This document shows, piece after piece, positions 6,683 through 14,454 of a stretch of DNA of 64,000 nt; positions within the stretch are counted from its first letter, which is position 1; the number at the start of each line of letters is the position of its first letter. Location of the stretch: positions 45,555-109,554 of IMG/VR virus record IMGVR_UViG_3300020439_000003; one strand, written 5' to 3'. A program made the position numbers and the translations under genes. Source of the DNA: a virus. The notes below the pieces were generated by a model. The model was not told the origin of the DNA. It ran no database searches and saw only the letters and a program-made list of their open reading frames with translations.

Positions 6683-7276
6683 TTAGATGACTGGCACCTC
6701 GGTGAGGTTGCTCACGCTGATTTCTTGATAATCTGCCTTGCAATTCTTTCCCTTAACATCATCAATGTCAAAATATAGGTCGATGATCTTAACAACCTTG
6801 CCATATTGTACGAAGAGAACATCATCAATCTTCGTGCGACTCTTTGCACTTACAACATCATCAAAACCTGCGATTTCACCAGTTGTTTTGAATCGTGGTG
6901 CAACTCGTGGGAGTACACTAACAAATAAAATCTTCTTGCAGTTCTTAGCGAGTGGAGAATAATAGAGTCTTGCTGCCTCTCCGATGGTAGTATTTGCGTA
7001 ATTCTTGATATTCTTGTTGACATTGCTGTTCATTGCCTTTGCAAGAATAGCACACACTAATTCACCATTATCATCAAAACCTGCGATGTCAATGTCAAAC
7101 GTGCCGCCGAATGCATCCTCGGGGAGTTTATACTCAAACTGCCAGTTTAGTTCAGCGAGATCAGGATTTGCGTTCAGAACCTCATTTAGGAGCACAGTGT
7201 GCAGTTCATCAGTACGCTTTGAAGAGCGAACATTTTGGAAGGAAGTTGTGAGAAAGTTTTCAAGAATCATTGCCAT
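6683..7276 (-). CDS. Unknown protein, possible PD-(D/E)XK-like fold
   Basis: From ATG 7276 (alternative ATG 7270) the protein is about 197 residues. The centre reads FEYKLPEDAFGGTFDIDIAG, then a Gly/Asp turn and LVCAILAKAMNSN. That is a Glu, an Asp-Ile-Asp strand, and a strand ending in Ala-x-Ala-Lys, resembling the core of restriction-like nucleases but lacking the second acid of the usual ExK. A later strand (KKILFVSVLPRVAPRF) fits an alpha/beta fold. I cannot assign a function; the nuclease idea is tentative. Confidence 0.6.
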   Translation of the reverse strand: MAMILENFLTTSFQNVRSSKRTDELHTVLLNEVLNANPDLAELNWQFEYKLPEDAFGGTFDIDIAGFDDNGELVCAILAKAMNSNVNKNIKNYANTTIGEAARLYYSPLAKNCKKILFVSVLPRVAPRFKTTGEIAGFDDVVSAKSRTKIDDVLFVQYGKVVKIIDLYFDIDDVKGKNCKADYQEISVSNLTEVPVI

Positions 7277-7299
7277 TTGTTTAACTTGAATACACAATA

Positions 7300-7318
7300 A
7301 AATGTGCTAAGCACATTT
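7300..7318 (-). terminator. AAATGTGC-TTA-GCACATTT stem-loop
   Basis: A perfect 8-bp stem with a 3-base loop. On the minus strand it is followed by TATTG, and it lies 24 bases after the stop of the gene at 7342. Immediately downstream comes a TGTATTC element 5' of the next gene. It is plausible as a weak terminator separating two units; the loop matches the hairpin at 5834-5846. Confidence 0.5.
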
Positions 7319-7341
7319 GCAACCGATCTTGTGACAGTTCA

Positions 7342-7752
7342 TCAATCGTCCATGGGGTTGCCTGTTCGCCAGTGTGTTCCCGCGCCTTTGTAATTTATCT
7401 CTTTTTTCTGTGAAAGTTTCATGATTTCTTGTGTCACTGGTTCATTGATATATGCTTCGATGAATTCTTTGCACTCACAAACTGTCTGACCAGTGTAACA
7501 TTGAACATATGAAAATTGTGGGTTCCGCGCTCTCACAATATAACGCGCATTGTCATCAATTCCTTCAATAATAAATGCGGCGAGTGGTTCACTCCATCCG
7601 CCCAACTCCGTAGGATCAGGGTAAATAACATCATCCTCAGTTACCCACACATATTCAATGTATTTGTGGCGGTCGATACGCAATGTGCGCTCAATGATGA
7701 GTTGGTCAGTCATTCTTTCAAGTTCGAGAAGTTTGTGTTTAATTCTACCCAA
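7342..7752 (-). CDS. Unknown protein
   Basis: 136 residues if translation begins at TTG 7752, which follows the previous stop immediately and has a GAGG about nine bases upstream; an ATG at 7713 would give 123 residues. Motifs: YIEYVWVTEDDVIYPD, WSEPLAAFIIEGID, YIVRARNPQFSY. The middle third looks like a beta sheet. No family recognised. Confidence 0.6.
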   Translation of the reverse strand: MGRIKHKLLELERMTDQLIIERTLRIDRHKYIEYVWVTEDDVIYPDPTELGGWSEPLAAFIIEGIDDNARYIVRARNPQFSYVQCYTGQTVCECKEFIEAYINEPVTQEIMKLSQKKEINYKGAGTHWRTGNPMDD

Positions 7753-7962
7753 TTATCTGCCCTCGCTTAATTCATCTTCTAGCAAGTCAGGATAATACTC
7801 CTCGACTTCATTGATGAGTTCATTGACACTGTATTTCTCAAAGTTCTGCTCCAAAGTATCATAAACGAATTGCCACAAGTTCTTGTGATCCATGCCATCA
7901 ATGATGCGCTCAATGTAAGCGTCTTGCAATTCGTCGCGGTCGATGATGTTATCAGTGGTCAT
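7753..7962 (-). CDS. Conserved small acidic protein, unknown
   Basis: 69 residues from ATG 7962; an upstream ATG (7986) would add eight residues. Helical, with the sequence RDELQDAYIERIIDGMD followed by LWQFVYDTLEQNFEKYS and a very acidic C-terminus. I recall similar short proteins in other cyanomyoviruses. Function unknown. Confidence 0.7.
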   Translation of the reverse strand: MTTDNIIDRDELQDAYIERIIDGMDHKNLWQFVYDTLEQNFEKYSVNELINEVEEYYPDLLEDELSEGR

Positions 7963-8001
7963 GAGAATAACAGAAGGAAGGAGCATTGAATAAAGATAAT
8001 A

Positions 8002-8253
8002 TCAGCAAGCGAGACACATTGCTGAGTTGAAAAGTTGAGGTTCAGTGTGCATGTCGGTTACTTCGTAACCATAACCCTCCACACGGGAGTATACTTCACG
8101 ATTGAAATCTTTCTTCAACACATAACGCTTCGATTGAGATTGTCCCATGAATGTAACAGTCTTCAAAATGTAGCGGGTGCTGATCTCACCGTCAGCAAAC
8201 TTGACGGGGTAGAAGTCAACAACCATGTTTCCAGATTTGGCGGTGAGTTGCAT
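8002..8253 (-). CDS. Small beta-rich protein, unknown
   Basis: 83 residues from ATG 8253. The frame extends to a TTG at 8310, but a CGTGTATTCTAT promoter-like element at 8281-8292 sits between, favouring 8253. Strand-rich sequence (MVVDFYPVKF, RYILKTVTFMG, KRYVLKKDFNREVY). Ends with a Cys-containing tail. Function unknown. Confidence 0.6.
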   Translation of the reverse strand: MQLTAKSGNMVVDFYPVKFADGEISTRYILKTVTFMGQSQSKRYVLKKDFNREVYSRVEGYGYEVTDMHTEPQLFNSAMCLAC

Positions 8254-8280
8254 GAAATTCTCAAAATTTCTTTGACCCTT

Positions 8281-8292
8281 ATAGAATACACG
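8281..8292 (-). promoter_or_regulatory. CGTGTATTCTAT promoter-like element
   Basis: A relative of the 12-mer at 5816 and 10258 (first eight bases identical), about 28 bases before ATG 8253. It supports choosing that start. Confidence 0.4.
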
Positions 8293-8306
8293 AGAATCTG
8301 CCCAGA

Positions 8307-8894
8307 TCAAGGATCAGTGGACAGTTCTCCTGGTGTCACATTCAAATTAAAACTTAGCGTCAATCGGTTAGTGTCATTTTTCTGCAATCTTACGCCATGA
8401 CGTACAAACGAAGGGAACACAATCAGGTCGCCTTCATTGATATTGGGTTCATGAACAGGTGACTGCTCAAAAATGTGAGTATATCCGAGGATTGTATGAT
8501 CCAAGTTCATATTCTCAAAATAGAATCGTCCATCCTTATCTCTATCGAACTGGATGAAGATCACACCAGAGAAGTTCACGAACTCAGGATAGTTCACATG
8601 ATGATGAGGTTCTTGCGAATGTCCACTGTTATACAGATTCAACCATGAGTTTACGATTTCAATCTCACAATCAGGAGGGAAATACTGATACAAATAAGGT
8701 GCTAGGACTTGTCCAAGTTCTTCGGGCGGGACGACATCTTTCTCTTCAAAATGTGTCGTGTGAACACTACAATTCCACCTACCCTCAGCATCAGTAAGGA
8801 GATGCCTAGCAGACTCCAAAAGGGATCCGAATGTCTCCTTGTGATTGTGAATGTGTGCTTGGTGGTATTTGATTGGGAATAGAATTGTTTGCAT
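8307..8894 (-). CDS. 2OG-Fe(II) oxygenase-like protein (2OG-FeII_Oxy_5 type)
   Basis: 195 residues. The motif NSWLNLYNSGHSQEPHHH, a following SGVIFIQFD strand, GDLIVFPSFVRHGV and NRLTLSFN are the ordered hallmarks of this putative 2OG-Fe(II) family: first His cluster, third His in FVRHG, Arg of NRLTLSF for 2-oxoglutarate. The presumed HxD is HxH here. Substrate unknown. Its 5' end overlaps the lysozyme gene by 89 bases in another frame, much longer than other overlaps in this genome. Confidence 0.78.
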   Translation of the reverse strand: MQTILFPIKYHQAHIHNHKETFGSLLESARHLLTDAEGRWNCSVHTTHFEEKDVVPPEELGQVLAPYLYQYFPPDCEIEIVNSWLNLYNSGHSQEPHHHVNYPEFVNFSGVIFIQFDRDKDGRFYFENMNLDHTILGYTHIFEQSPVHEPNINEGDLIVFPSFVRHGVRLQKNDTNRLTLSFNLNVTPGELSTDP

Positions 8895-9387
8895 CAGGTG
8901 TAATTTTAATCAGTTTCTTGGTGTAATCATATGCATATTTTGTACGATTACCATGTATACCCCATCCTAACCATTGATAGGCATGATGCATATAATGTTC
9001 AACAGTTTGTCCACGTCCTTGTAAAACAAGAGCATAACGTGTCCACTGTGGTTCATTCACCATGTAACGAAGTTGTGTCCCCAGTGTGCTCGGGTCTCCC
9101 CCGTATGCGCGGGCAAAATGGGCAAGTCCGTCATATCTGCCCTGTGAGGTCCACTGAATGAGACCATATCCACCAACCAAACATGCATCGTAAGGTAGAA
9201 TTGCACCGCCTTCACATACATTTGGACGGAAGTTTGATTCTTGTTTGATGTTACCCATGACTGTTGCCAGTGCATTAACATCATGAATCCCCCTCGATTG
9301 TAGGAATTCAAGTGTCTGATTCTCTGCTGGTGAGCAGTCTACACACTTGATAATCGGAGGGGGAGTTGGTGTTGTTGTCAATAACAT
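8806..9387 (-). CDS. Tail-type lysozyme / peptidoglycan glycosidase
   Basis: 193 residues. Residues about 23-150 match the phage tail lysozyme layout: ENQTLEFL...ATVMGNIKQESNF with the probable catalytic Glu, then GGYGLIQWTSQGRYDGL and a C-terminal helical part ending near AYDYTKK. It would cleave peptidoglycan during entry or lysis. The last 30 residues overlap the start of the downstream oxygenase in another frame. A TGA in the alternate frame sits exactly at the oxygenase ATG (CTGATG), so the natural C-terminus may once have ended there and been extended by a frameshift. No signal peptide is seen. Confidence 0.8.
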   Translation of the reverse strand: MLLTTTPTPPPIIKCVDCSPAENQTLEFLQSRGIHDVNALATVMGNIKQESNFRPNVCEGGAILPYDACLVGGYGLIQWTSQGRYDGLAHFARAYGGDPSTLGTQLRYMVNEPQWTRYALVLQGRGQTVEHYMHHAYQWLGWGIHGNRTKYAYDYTKKLIKITPDANNSIPNQIPPSTHSQSQGDIRIPFGVC

Positions 9388-9422
9388 AATTTAGATTCGA
9401 GAGATCAACTAATGAAAGAATG

Positions 9423-9626
9423 TCAAGATTGCTCTGTATCCAACTGGGACAACTGTGGGGATCGCAGCAACTCGTGTTGGTATTCAAGTTCATTCCACAA
9501 ACTGTCAATGAGACCATCGATATATGTACGATGGTTGAGATGTTGAGCAACTCTTTTGAGTTCTAATACCTGCTGTTTTGCAGACTCAATATGATAACAT
9601 TCTCTACTTCTTACGTCAATGCTCAT
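9423..9626 (-). CDS. Small helical protein, unknown
   Basis: 67 residues from ATG 9626, which overlaps the previous stop by 4 bases (ATGA). Predicted mainly helical (SAKQQVLELKRVAQHL, LIDSLWNELEYQHELL). No recognised family. The overlap with the preceding gene supports translation. Confidence 0.6.
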   Translation of the reverse strand: MSIDVRSRECYHIESAKQQVLELKRVAQHLNHRTYIDGLIDSLWNELEYQHELLRSPQLSQLDTEQS

Positions 9627-9823
9627 GCGAAACCGCCTCCTTTTGTCTTTTGATCGATCACATCCACAGTAACACAATACTGTGGATAGTTCCACCATGC
9701 CTCCATAACTCGCATGTAATCATCAACAATCTTCACACTACCATCGGCACAGTGTATTTTGTATCTATGCCGATCGTAAGGTTTCTCACATGTTTGCTTA
9801 AAGAAACTTGGCAAACCTGTCAT
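9623..9823 (-). CDS. Small conserved phage protein, unknown
   Basis: 66 residues. Contains YKIHCADGSVKIVDDYMRVMEAWWNYP, a pattern I have seen in short cyanophage proteins: a strand pair followed by a Trp-Trp helix. Overlaps both neighbours by four bases. No function known. Confidence 0.65.
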   Translation of the reverse strand: MTGLPSFFKQTCEKPYDRHRYKIHCADGSVKIVDDYMRVMEAWWNYPQYCVTVDVIDQKTKGGGFA

Positions 9824-9972
9824 GATCGTGGATCCATGTTAGTACAGAGATCAGGATCAATCTTACAAAGACGATCCATCTTTTGATCTTGAATTGATTG
9901 AACTTTGTTCATTGCAGTGATGCCAATGTTAGCACCAATCAAAACAATGATGAAAGCGAGGGCGATTCTCAT
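9820..9972 (-). CDS. Small membrane-anchored or secreted protein
   Basis: 50 residues from ATG 9972. The first 20 residues (MRIALAFIIVLIGANIGITA) are a hydrophobic segment preceded by one Arg, suitable as a signal anchor. The rest is polar with two Cys (LCKIDPDLC). The open frame continues upstream to 10017, but the extra residues lack a good start. Probably an inner-membrane peptide; role unknown. Confidence 0.6.
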   Translation of the reverse strand: MRIALAFIIVLIGANIGITAMNKVQSIQDQKMDRLCKIDPDLCTNMDPRS

Positions 9973-10044
9973 GATAATAAAAGAATGAAAGAGGGGAGGT
10001 CTCGCGGCAGGAGACACAATTATATAGACCCTCTATGTGATAGT

Positions 10045-10233
10045 TCAGCGTTGGAACTTGCCGTGCTTAAATGTAGCAAATTCAGGATTGTTGACCCAGC
10101 GACCCTGAGTGCAATCCCACACGATGGGCAGCGGTTCGGTCTGAGGAGTGTTCGGTGATGCCTTAGCGAGGACCTCACGGGACTGGGCAAACAGTTCGTC
10201 GAGAGTGTAGCGAGCAGGGCGGACGCCGTACAT
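10045..10233 (-). CDS. Small protein, unknown
   Basis: 62 residues. Starts MYGVRPARYTLDELFAQSRE, with a C-terminal DCTQGRWVNNPEF block. It stands alone between a promoter-like element (10258-10269) and the next gene, and a late-type octamer (CATAAATA) lies a little further upstream, so it could be expressed in both phases. No family recognised. Confidence 0.6.
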   Translation of the reverse strand: MYGVRPARYTLDELFAQSREVLAKASPNTPQTEPLPIVWDCTQGRWVNNPEFATFKHGKFQR

Positions 10234-10257
10234 GTGTTGTCTCCGTTGATTACCTAG

Positions 10258-10269
10258 TAATAATACACG
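10258..10269 (-). promoter_or_regulatory. CGTGTATTATTA promoter-like element
   Basis: Second exact copy of the 12-mer found at 5816-5827, here 25 bases upstream of ATG 10233. Confidence 0.5.
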
Positions 10270-10288
10270 CTCAGGGCGTGGTCACCAC

Positions 10289-10296
10289 TATTTATG
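10289..10296 (-). promoter_or_regulatory. Late-promoter-like CATAAATA
   Basis: One mismatch to the T4 late octamer TATAAATA. Lies between the P4H-like gene (ends 10301) and the 62-residue gene (starts 10233). Confidence 0.45.
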
Positions 10297-10300
10297 GACA

Positions 10301-10831
10301 CTAGGAGAACTGGACCCCAAGGTGTGGACAGATCGCACCGAGTGAGATACGAATATCTTTTGTAGGTGGATCTCCATCATGTTCTAGTCTTGAATCAAAG
10401 TAGATAATTCTACCTTGTTTGAATTCCACTTTCTCACCCGTTGCAAATGTCGTAGCACCACTATCCCCATAAGCATGGTAAATAACTGACGTTGCGGCAT
10501 GATTGTAATCAGTGTGGGTTTGACTAACATGCCCAGGATTTTGTGCATTGACCAATAACCTATGGACATGAGACAAAGGTAGATCAGCACATACATCTTT
10601 AATGATGCATTCATTGAAGTATGCGAAGAACCAGTACCAAGGAGTCTCCTCAGTAAATTCATTGTTTCTGATGACAGTATTACCCCAGAATCTTGCCTTT
10701 GAATAGTCACCATATGGAGTATTATTATAGAAGAAGGGGAAGTCTGTTGAGAGATAGTTACCTACGTCTCTCACCATCCAACTGGGGAAATAGTCATCAA
10801 TGACTGTTACTGTGGTATCTAAATGTGTCAT
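10301..10831 (-). CDS. Prolyl-4-hydroxylase-like 2OG-Fe(II) dioxygenase
   Basis: 176 residues with a full classical facial triad: H106-T-D108, H151 (LEHDG) and R161 (DIRISLGA) for 2-oxoglutarate. The strand GRIIYFDSRLEHDGD is typical of small P4H or phytanoyl-type phage dioxygenases. The N-terminus (TVIDDYFPSWMVRDV) matches the opening of many such proteins. It starts within the last four bases of the neighbouring oxygenase gene (ATGA), so the two are likely co-translated. Reaction: hydroxylation coupled to 2-oxoglutarate decarboxylation; the substrate is unknown. Confidence 0.82.
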   Translation of the reverse strand: MTHLDTTVTVIDDYFPSWMVRDVGNYLSTDFPFFYNNTPYGDYSKARFWGNTVIRNNEFTEETPWYWFFAYFNECIIKDVCADLPLSHVHRLLVNAQNPGHVSQTHTDYNHAATSVIYHAYGDSGATTFATGEKVEFKQGRIIYFDSRLEHDGDPPTKDIRISLGAICPHLGVQFS

Positions 10832-11439
10832 CGTTTAATCAATGGAATCTCAGTGCTCATTATGAAATTAGCAGATACAGTGATACGTTCACTATCCTCA
10901 CGTTGTGTGTCCACTTGGTGATGCAAATATGATGGGAAGATGAGTATATCACCTTCCTTACATTCAGGGAACCATGTATTAACCACTGGATAATGCTTAG
11001 AGAAGTATCCGAGGTGCATATTCTGATCTGGATTATAGAAGATGAACTTAGCATCTACCTCAGGATCATATTGTAAGAGGTATGCACAACTAAACGTGGT
11101 GTTATCTCCTCCACAATGTGTATGCACCTCCTGTGAATCACCCTTCTTATATACATTGATCCAACTTTCCGTCATTTCTATTCGCACGGTGGGTTTCCCA
11201 CCCAGTTGCTCATGCATATCATCTAAATTAGGACGTATTGCCTTAGCAAACACGTCCCACGAGAAGTCTTCATTATTGGTATCACTCTCAAAGGAGGATT
11301 GCAGTGTGCAATTCCACTCCCTCGGTTGTGATGTATTAGCGAATGCTAATTCTGATAGAAGTAATCCTTTGAGATACTGGTGTGCTTCAACTTCACCATG
11401 ATAGTAGAACTTAGGAAATAAACCTTGAACTTTACCCAT
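10828..11439 (-). CDS. 2OG-Fe(II) oxygenase-like protein (2OG-FeII_Oxy_5 type)
   Basis: 203 residues. Motifs in order: SWINVYKKGDSQEVHTH, a CAYLLQYD strand, GDILIFPSYLHHQV and SERITVSANF. These give an HxH pair, a third His and the 2-oxoglutarate Arg. Its ATG overlaps the helicase stop (TAATG) and its stop overlaps the P4H-like gene (ATGA), so it is locked between them. Substrate unknown. Confidence 0.8.
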   Translation of the reverse strand: MGKVQGLFPKFYYHGEVEAHQYLKGLLLSELAFANTSQPREWNCTLQSSFESDTNNEDFSWDVFAKAIRPNLDDMHEQLGGKPTVRIEMTESWINVYKKGDSQEVHTHCGGDNTTFSCAYLLQYDPEVDAKFIFYNPDQNMHLGYFSKHYPVVNTWFPECKEGDILIFPSYLHHQVDTQREDSERITVSANFIMSTEIPLIKR

Positions 11440-12683
11440 TATGCAACAAGAGAGAGGGGAGGAATGCCTTTGACGAAGATAGCATCAACAACATTTTGTA
11501 GACGCTTGACAACGTGAGCACCATAAGTCTTGTGGACAGGGACAGTAACGAAACCAGTTGGTTTGTTGTACAATCCCCACTCACATGCATTGAGTTCACC
11601 AGACTTCAAACGTGCAGCATCATCTTTATCTAGGCGAATAACACGACCGATAGTCTGTGCCATCTCAACAACATTCAAGTTGCGAAGAAGGATGCAGTGA
11701 GTGAGACCAGGGACGTTGATACCTTCGCTGAGGATAGAATAGTGGAACACGATGAACTTCTTAGAAGCATCCTTACCCCACTCAGTGAGAGTATTGAAGA
11801 ATACTTCACGAGATACTTTCACACCGTCGATGATAGCACCAAACTTAGATGTGACGTGCATGACACTGTAACCACGCTCTGCAAGTTGAAGCAGGAGTGT
11901 AGTCTTAGAGATCATGTTACCTAGCACGCGACTGCTAGGGACAGCGACGAGAACTTTGCTGGCGTGAGTATCATCGAGATTGTCAATGATGTCACGCACA
12001 GTGTCAGCATCAACGTCATGAATGTTGTGCTTTGTGCGAGTGTTGTCTGTTTCAAAGGGAACGATAGTTGGAGGGAGGATGTGACCCTGCTCAATCAACT
12101 CAGGTGCAGGAACGTTACAAATAACAGGACCATACACGTCGCTGTTGTTCATGGAACGACCATGCTTGCGAGCGATACGAGGAGTAGCAGTGAAGAAGTA
12201 TGCACGCTCAGAGAGATCAGAACATGCAGCAGTAGCAGCAAAGAAGTGACGAGTCACACTGTTGTGAGACTCATCAAAGTATGCAGCATTGATCTCAATA
12301 CCAGCATCAACAACTTTGTTCAAAGAGTGATAGGTAGTGAAGATAATGCAAGACTCACCTGCTGCACGCGCAGTGTTAGCGAACAGTGCAATCTTGTCAG
12401 ACTTGGTGCTGCTGAAATGCTGTGTCTCACCTGAGTGAGCATGACATACATGTGTCCATGTAGATGAAATAAACTGCATGAACTCGTCACACAGTTGATT
12501 AGCGAGCAGGATACGAGGAGCAACAACAACAATAGTCTGGGGACCGTTGTTGAGCAGTTGACGAGCGTGCTCGATCATGATGATGGTTTTGCCACCACCA
12601 GTAGGCACGATGACCTGACCCTTGTCAGCGGACTGCATAGCAGCGAGAGCGCGGGACTGGTGAGGGCGTAGGGTGATGGTCAA
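11439..12683 (-). CDS. Superfamily II DNA/RNA helicase (DEAD/DEAH-type)
   Basis: 414 residues. Motif I PTGGGKT (27-33), motif II DESH (137-140), motif III FTATP, and motif VI QTIGRVIRLD near residue 355 mark a complete SF2 helicase. The conserved RPHQ start lies at residues 6-9, so the N-terminus is right although it uses TTG; an in-frame TGA sits five codons upstream. It is shorter than T4 UvsW and lacks the UvsW N-terminal domain, so it is closer to type III restriction-like SF2 enzymes. Likely role: branch migration, recombination or RNA unwinding. A TATAAT -10 lies in its leader. Confidence 0.88.
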   Translation of the reverse strand: MTITLRPHQSRALAAMQSADKGQVIVPTGGGKTIIMIEHARQLLNNGPQTIVVVAPRILLANQLCDEFMQFISSTWTHVCHAHSGETQHFSSTKSDKIALFANTARAAGESCIIFTTYHSLNKVVDAGIEINAAYFDESHNSVTRHFFAATAACSDLSERAYFFTATPRIARKHGRSMNNSDVYGPVICNVPAPELIEQGHILPPTIVPFETDNTRTKHNIHDVDADTVRDIIDNLDDTHASKVLVAVPSSRVLGNMISKTTLLLQLAERGYSVMHVTSKFGAIIDGVKVSREVFFNTLTEWGKDASKKFIVFHYSILSEGINVPGLTHCILLRNLNVVEMAQTIGRVIRLDKDDAARLKSGELNACEWGLYNKPTGFVTVPVHKTYGAHVVKRLQNVVDAIFVKGIPPLSLVA

Positions 12684-12706
12684 GGCGTGTCTGTGTCAGT
12701 ACATAT

Positions 12707-12714
12707 ATTATACA
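12707..12714 (-). promoter_or_regulatory. TG-TATAAT -10 element before helicase
   Basis: A perfect TATAAT (12712-12707) preceded directly by TG, 24 bases upstream of the helicase TTG. No good -35 is seen. It overlaps the stop of the 44-residue gene. Confidence 0.4.
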
Positions 12715-12849
12715 TCACTCCTCGTCTTCCACCACCTCTTTGTGCCACTTCCTACACTGGACCTTGTATTCATAATATGGATCAATCCTTGCTTGTCTCT
12801 CCCACTCTTCACATTTCAAAATCTCTTTATAGAGTTTGTCATCATACAT
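12715..12849 (-). CDS. Small charged protein, unknown
   Basis: 44 residues; ATG 12849 overlaps the previous stop (TAATG). Rich in Tyr, Lys and Glu (YKEILKCEEWERQAR, DPYYEYKVQCRKWHKE). Function unknown. Overlap and codon pattern support it. Confidence 0.55.
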   Translation of the reverse strand: MYDDKLYKEILKCEEWERQARIDPYYEYKVQCRKWHKEVVEDEE

Positions 12850-13181
12850 TAGCGTGCCTCCATGTCTGGTAACATTTCATTGCCTGGGTGGTCATTAGTC
12901 TTACCACGGTATGCTTTCTTATGTTGAAAGTATGCTGGATCTAATTCTAAATCATCCCAGTCTTCTTCAAATATAACAATACAGCATTTAATCCATGGTG
13001 ACAATGCATGTGGATCCTCGTTAGGTTTCTTACTTATACACAGTGTGATGTATTCATCACTAACAAATTCAATAGTTCCCTCAAAACCCTGATACCTAGC
13101 AGGACACCCAGGTTGTACTGCTTTGATGATGTTCCTGATCTCGATAGGAACTGACTCGGAAATAAAGAGGGGAGTGCTCAT
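12849..13181 (-). CDS. Conserved phage protein, unknown
   Basis: 110 residues. Residues 15-60 look like a small SH3-like beta barrel (GCPARYQGFEGTIEFVSDEY, ITLCIS). A WIKCCIVIFEEDWDDLEL strand-turn follows. The tail is polar. The ATG overlaps the stop of the oxygenase gene upstream (ATGA). No enzymatic residues stand out. Confidence 0.7.
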   Translation of the reverse strand: MSTPLFISESVPIEIRNIIKAVQPGCPARYQGFEGTIEFVSDEYITLCISKKPNEDPHALSPWIKCCIVIFEEDWDDLELDPAYFQHKKAYRGKTNDHPGNEMLPDMEAR

Positions 13182-13795
13182 AGTGTTAGAAACGAAGTTG
13201 GGTTGCCATAGTTACCTTTGACCATGACATTAAATGCTAGTGAGTAACGTCTATTGTGATCCATGTTTGCTTCAACACAATGGACTAACTCACTAGGGAA
13301 TATGAGTACCATGCCTGTCTGTGGTGTGATTCTCCACGACTTAGCATTATATACATTTGTAGCATCACGACGTGGGTCAAGGTGTCGATGGCGTTGATCC
13401 ATGAACATAATATCACCACAATTAGGATGTGTCCTCAGATACACCACACCACTATACAAACTGTTACGATGTGAATGATCGTTAGCACGTTCCATGTGTT
13501 GATGCATGTTAATCCATGAACATGTGAAGTCAGTAGTGTGTGATATTGCATCAACACCCTGCACACCAAATACATATTCATCAACGTGTTCTTTTAACCA
13601 CGACTTGAAATCTAGGAACTTGTCTAGTATCTGTTGTTCAACAGTTTGAGCACCTAGATTATATCCTGATCTATCGTAGTTTCTAAATTCCAACTCATCA
13701 ACAGCATCCATGATGTTGGGCATCTCCTCATCAACTGTCACATATATTGGTGATGAGAACAGAGGGATAATCTCAGTCGGTAGTGAAGTTTGCAT
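13178..13795 (-). CDS. 2OG-Fe(II) oxygenase-like protein (2OG-FeII_Oxy_5 type)
   Basis: 205 residues. Begins with the family-typical IIPLFSSPIYVT. Later come SWINMHQHMERANDHSHRN (HxH), YSGVVYLRTHP, TGMVLIFPSELVHCVE and RRYSLAFNVM. This is one of seven members of this family in the window. Substrate unknown. It overlaps the P4H-like gene upstream by about 23 bases. Confidence 0.82.
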   Translation of the reverse strand: MQTSLPTEIIPLFSSPIYVTVDEEMPNIMDAVDELEFRNYDRSGYNLGAQTVEQQILDKFLDFKSWLKEHVDEYVFGVQGVDAISHTTDFTCSWINMHQHMERANDHSHRNSLYSGVVYLRTHPNCGDIMFMDQRHRHLDPRRDATNVYNAKSWRITPQTGMVLIFPSELVHCVEANMDHNRRYSLAFNVMVKGNYGNPTSFLTL

Positions 13796-14270
13796 TGATT
13801 AGAATTCTGTTCTTATGATATTTTGGTGAGTGTCCAGTATGCATGTGTTGACCATTAAATGTCAATAGTCTGTTTGCCTTTGGTTGTACCCGTTGAAAAC
13901 GACTGTCGGAAGGATCGCCAAGGATAATAGTATCTCCATCTGAATCATTAACATAGTAGATACACACACGATGAGGTTCTTTGCAATCAGTGTGAAAGTC
14001 ATGTCTGTATCCCTCTGGGTTATATAACGTCATATCTGCACGCACACGAAGACATGCAGAAGACCTAATAGTCTCCTGCATCTTCGCAACTAACTCACAG
14101 AACTGTGGATCACCTTCATCACTCAACCAGTGATTAAATCCATGTGCTTGTATATCATCACACCCATTGGTGAGAGTTTGTTGGTAGAACCAAGGAAACT
14201 CCCACCCAGTGAGTATAGATAACAGTTCTGCATGATAGTCATCATCAAGGAAGTTATCGATGATGTTCAT
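13773..14270 (-). CDS. P4H-like 2OG-Fe(II) dioxygenase (copy 2 of a duplicated type)
   Basis: 165 residues from ATG 14270; an upstream ATG at 14303 is less likely because it overlaps the previous gene more. The triad is H93-T-D95, H144 and R155. The block IYYVNDSDGDTI is almost identical to YYVNDSDGDTI in the gene at 15128-15691, and both start with a hydrophobic-acidic stretch then FPW(F/Y). The two are clear paralogues. Together with the adjacent JmjC-type genes they form a repeated cassette. Confidence 0.82.
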   Translation of the reverse strand: MNIIDNFLDDDYHAELLSILTGWEFPWFYQQTLTNGCDDIQAHGFNHWLSDEGDPQFCELVAKMQETIRSSACLRVRADMTLYNPEGYRHDFHTDCKEPHRVCIYYVNDSDGDTIILGDPSDSRFQRVQPKANRLLTFNGQHMHTGHSPKYHKNRILINANFTTD

Positions 14271-14433
14271 CTCTGAGATGTAAGGAGGTCGCAATTTCAT
14301 CAATTAGATTCCTTTTATGATCTGGAAGGTGACCAATCTTGTTGTAATAGTCTTTTTGAAGTAGGAATAGTGCGTGGCGCAGAAGCACCTTCTGCTCTGG
14401 ATTTAGTGTTGCAGTTTTAAGAAACATGGTCAT
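14254..14433 (-). CDS. Small helical protein, unknown
   Basis: 59 residues from ATG 14433 (GTG 14448 and ATG 14427 are alternatives). Helical (NPEQKVLLRHALFLLQKDYYNK). It sits between the two halves of the repeated dioxygenase cassette, overlapping the P4H-like gene. No family known. Confidence 0.5.
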   Translation of the reverse strand: MTMFLKTATLNPEQKVLLRHALFLLQKDYYNKIGHLPDHKRNLIDEIATSLHLRDEHHR

Positions 14434-14454
14434 AGGTGCAGAGACCACTACTAT

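Noticed and set aside
6597-6743. N-terminal extension of the 78-residue gene
   Set aside because: The extension starts at TTG, is basic and unlike the acidic rest, and overlaps the preceding gene; ATG 6596 is preferred.
9308-9550. Minus-strand 80-residue frame
   Set aside because: Overlaps both the lysozyme start and the 67-residue gene in another frame and has an unnatural composition.
11439-12683. Calling the helicase UvsW
   Set aside because: The T4 UvsW N-terminal domain is missing and the motif layout is closer to other SF2 helicases, so only a general helicase call is safe.
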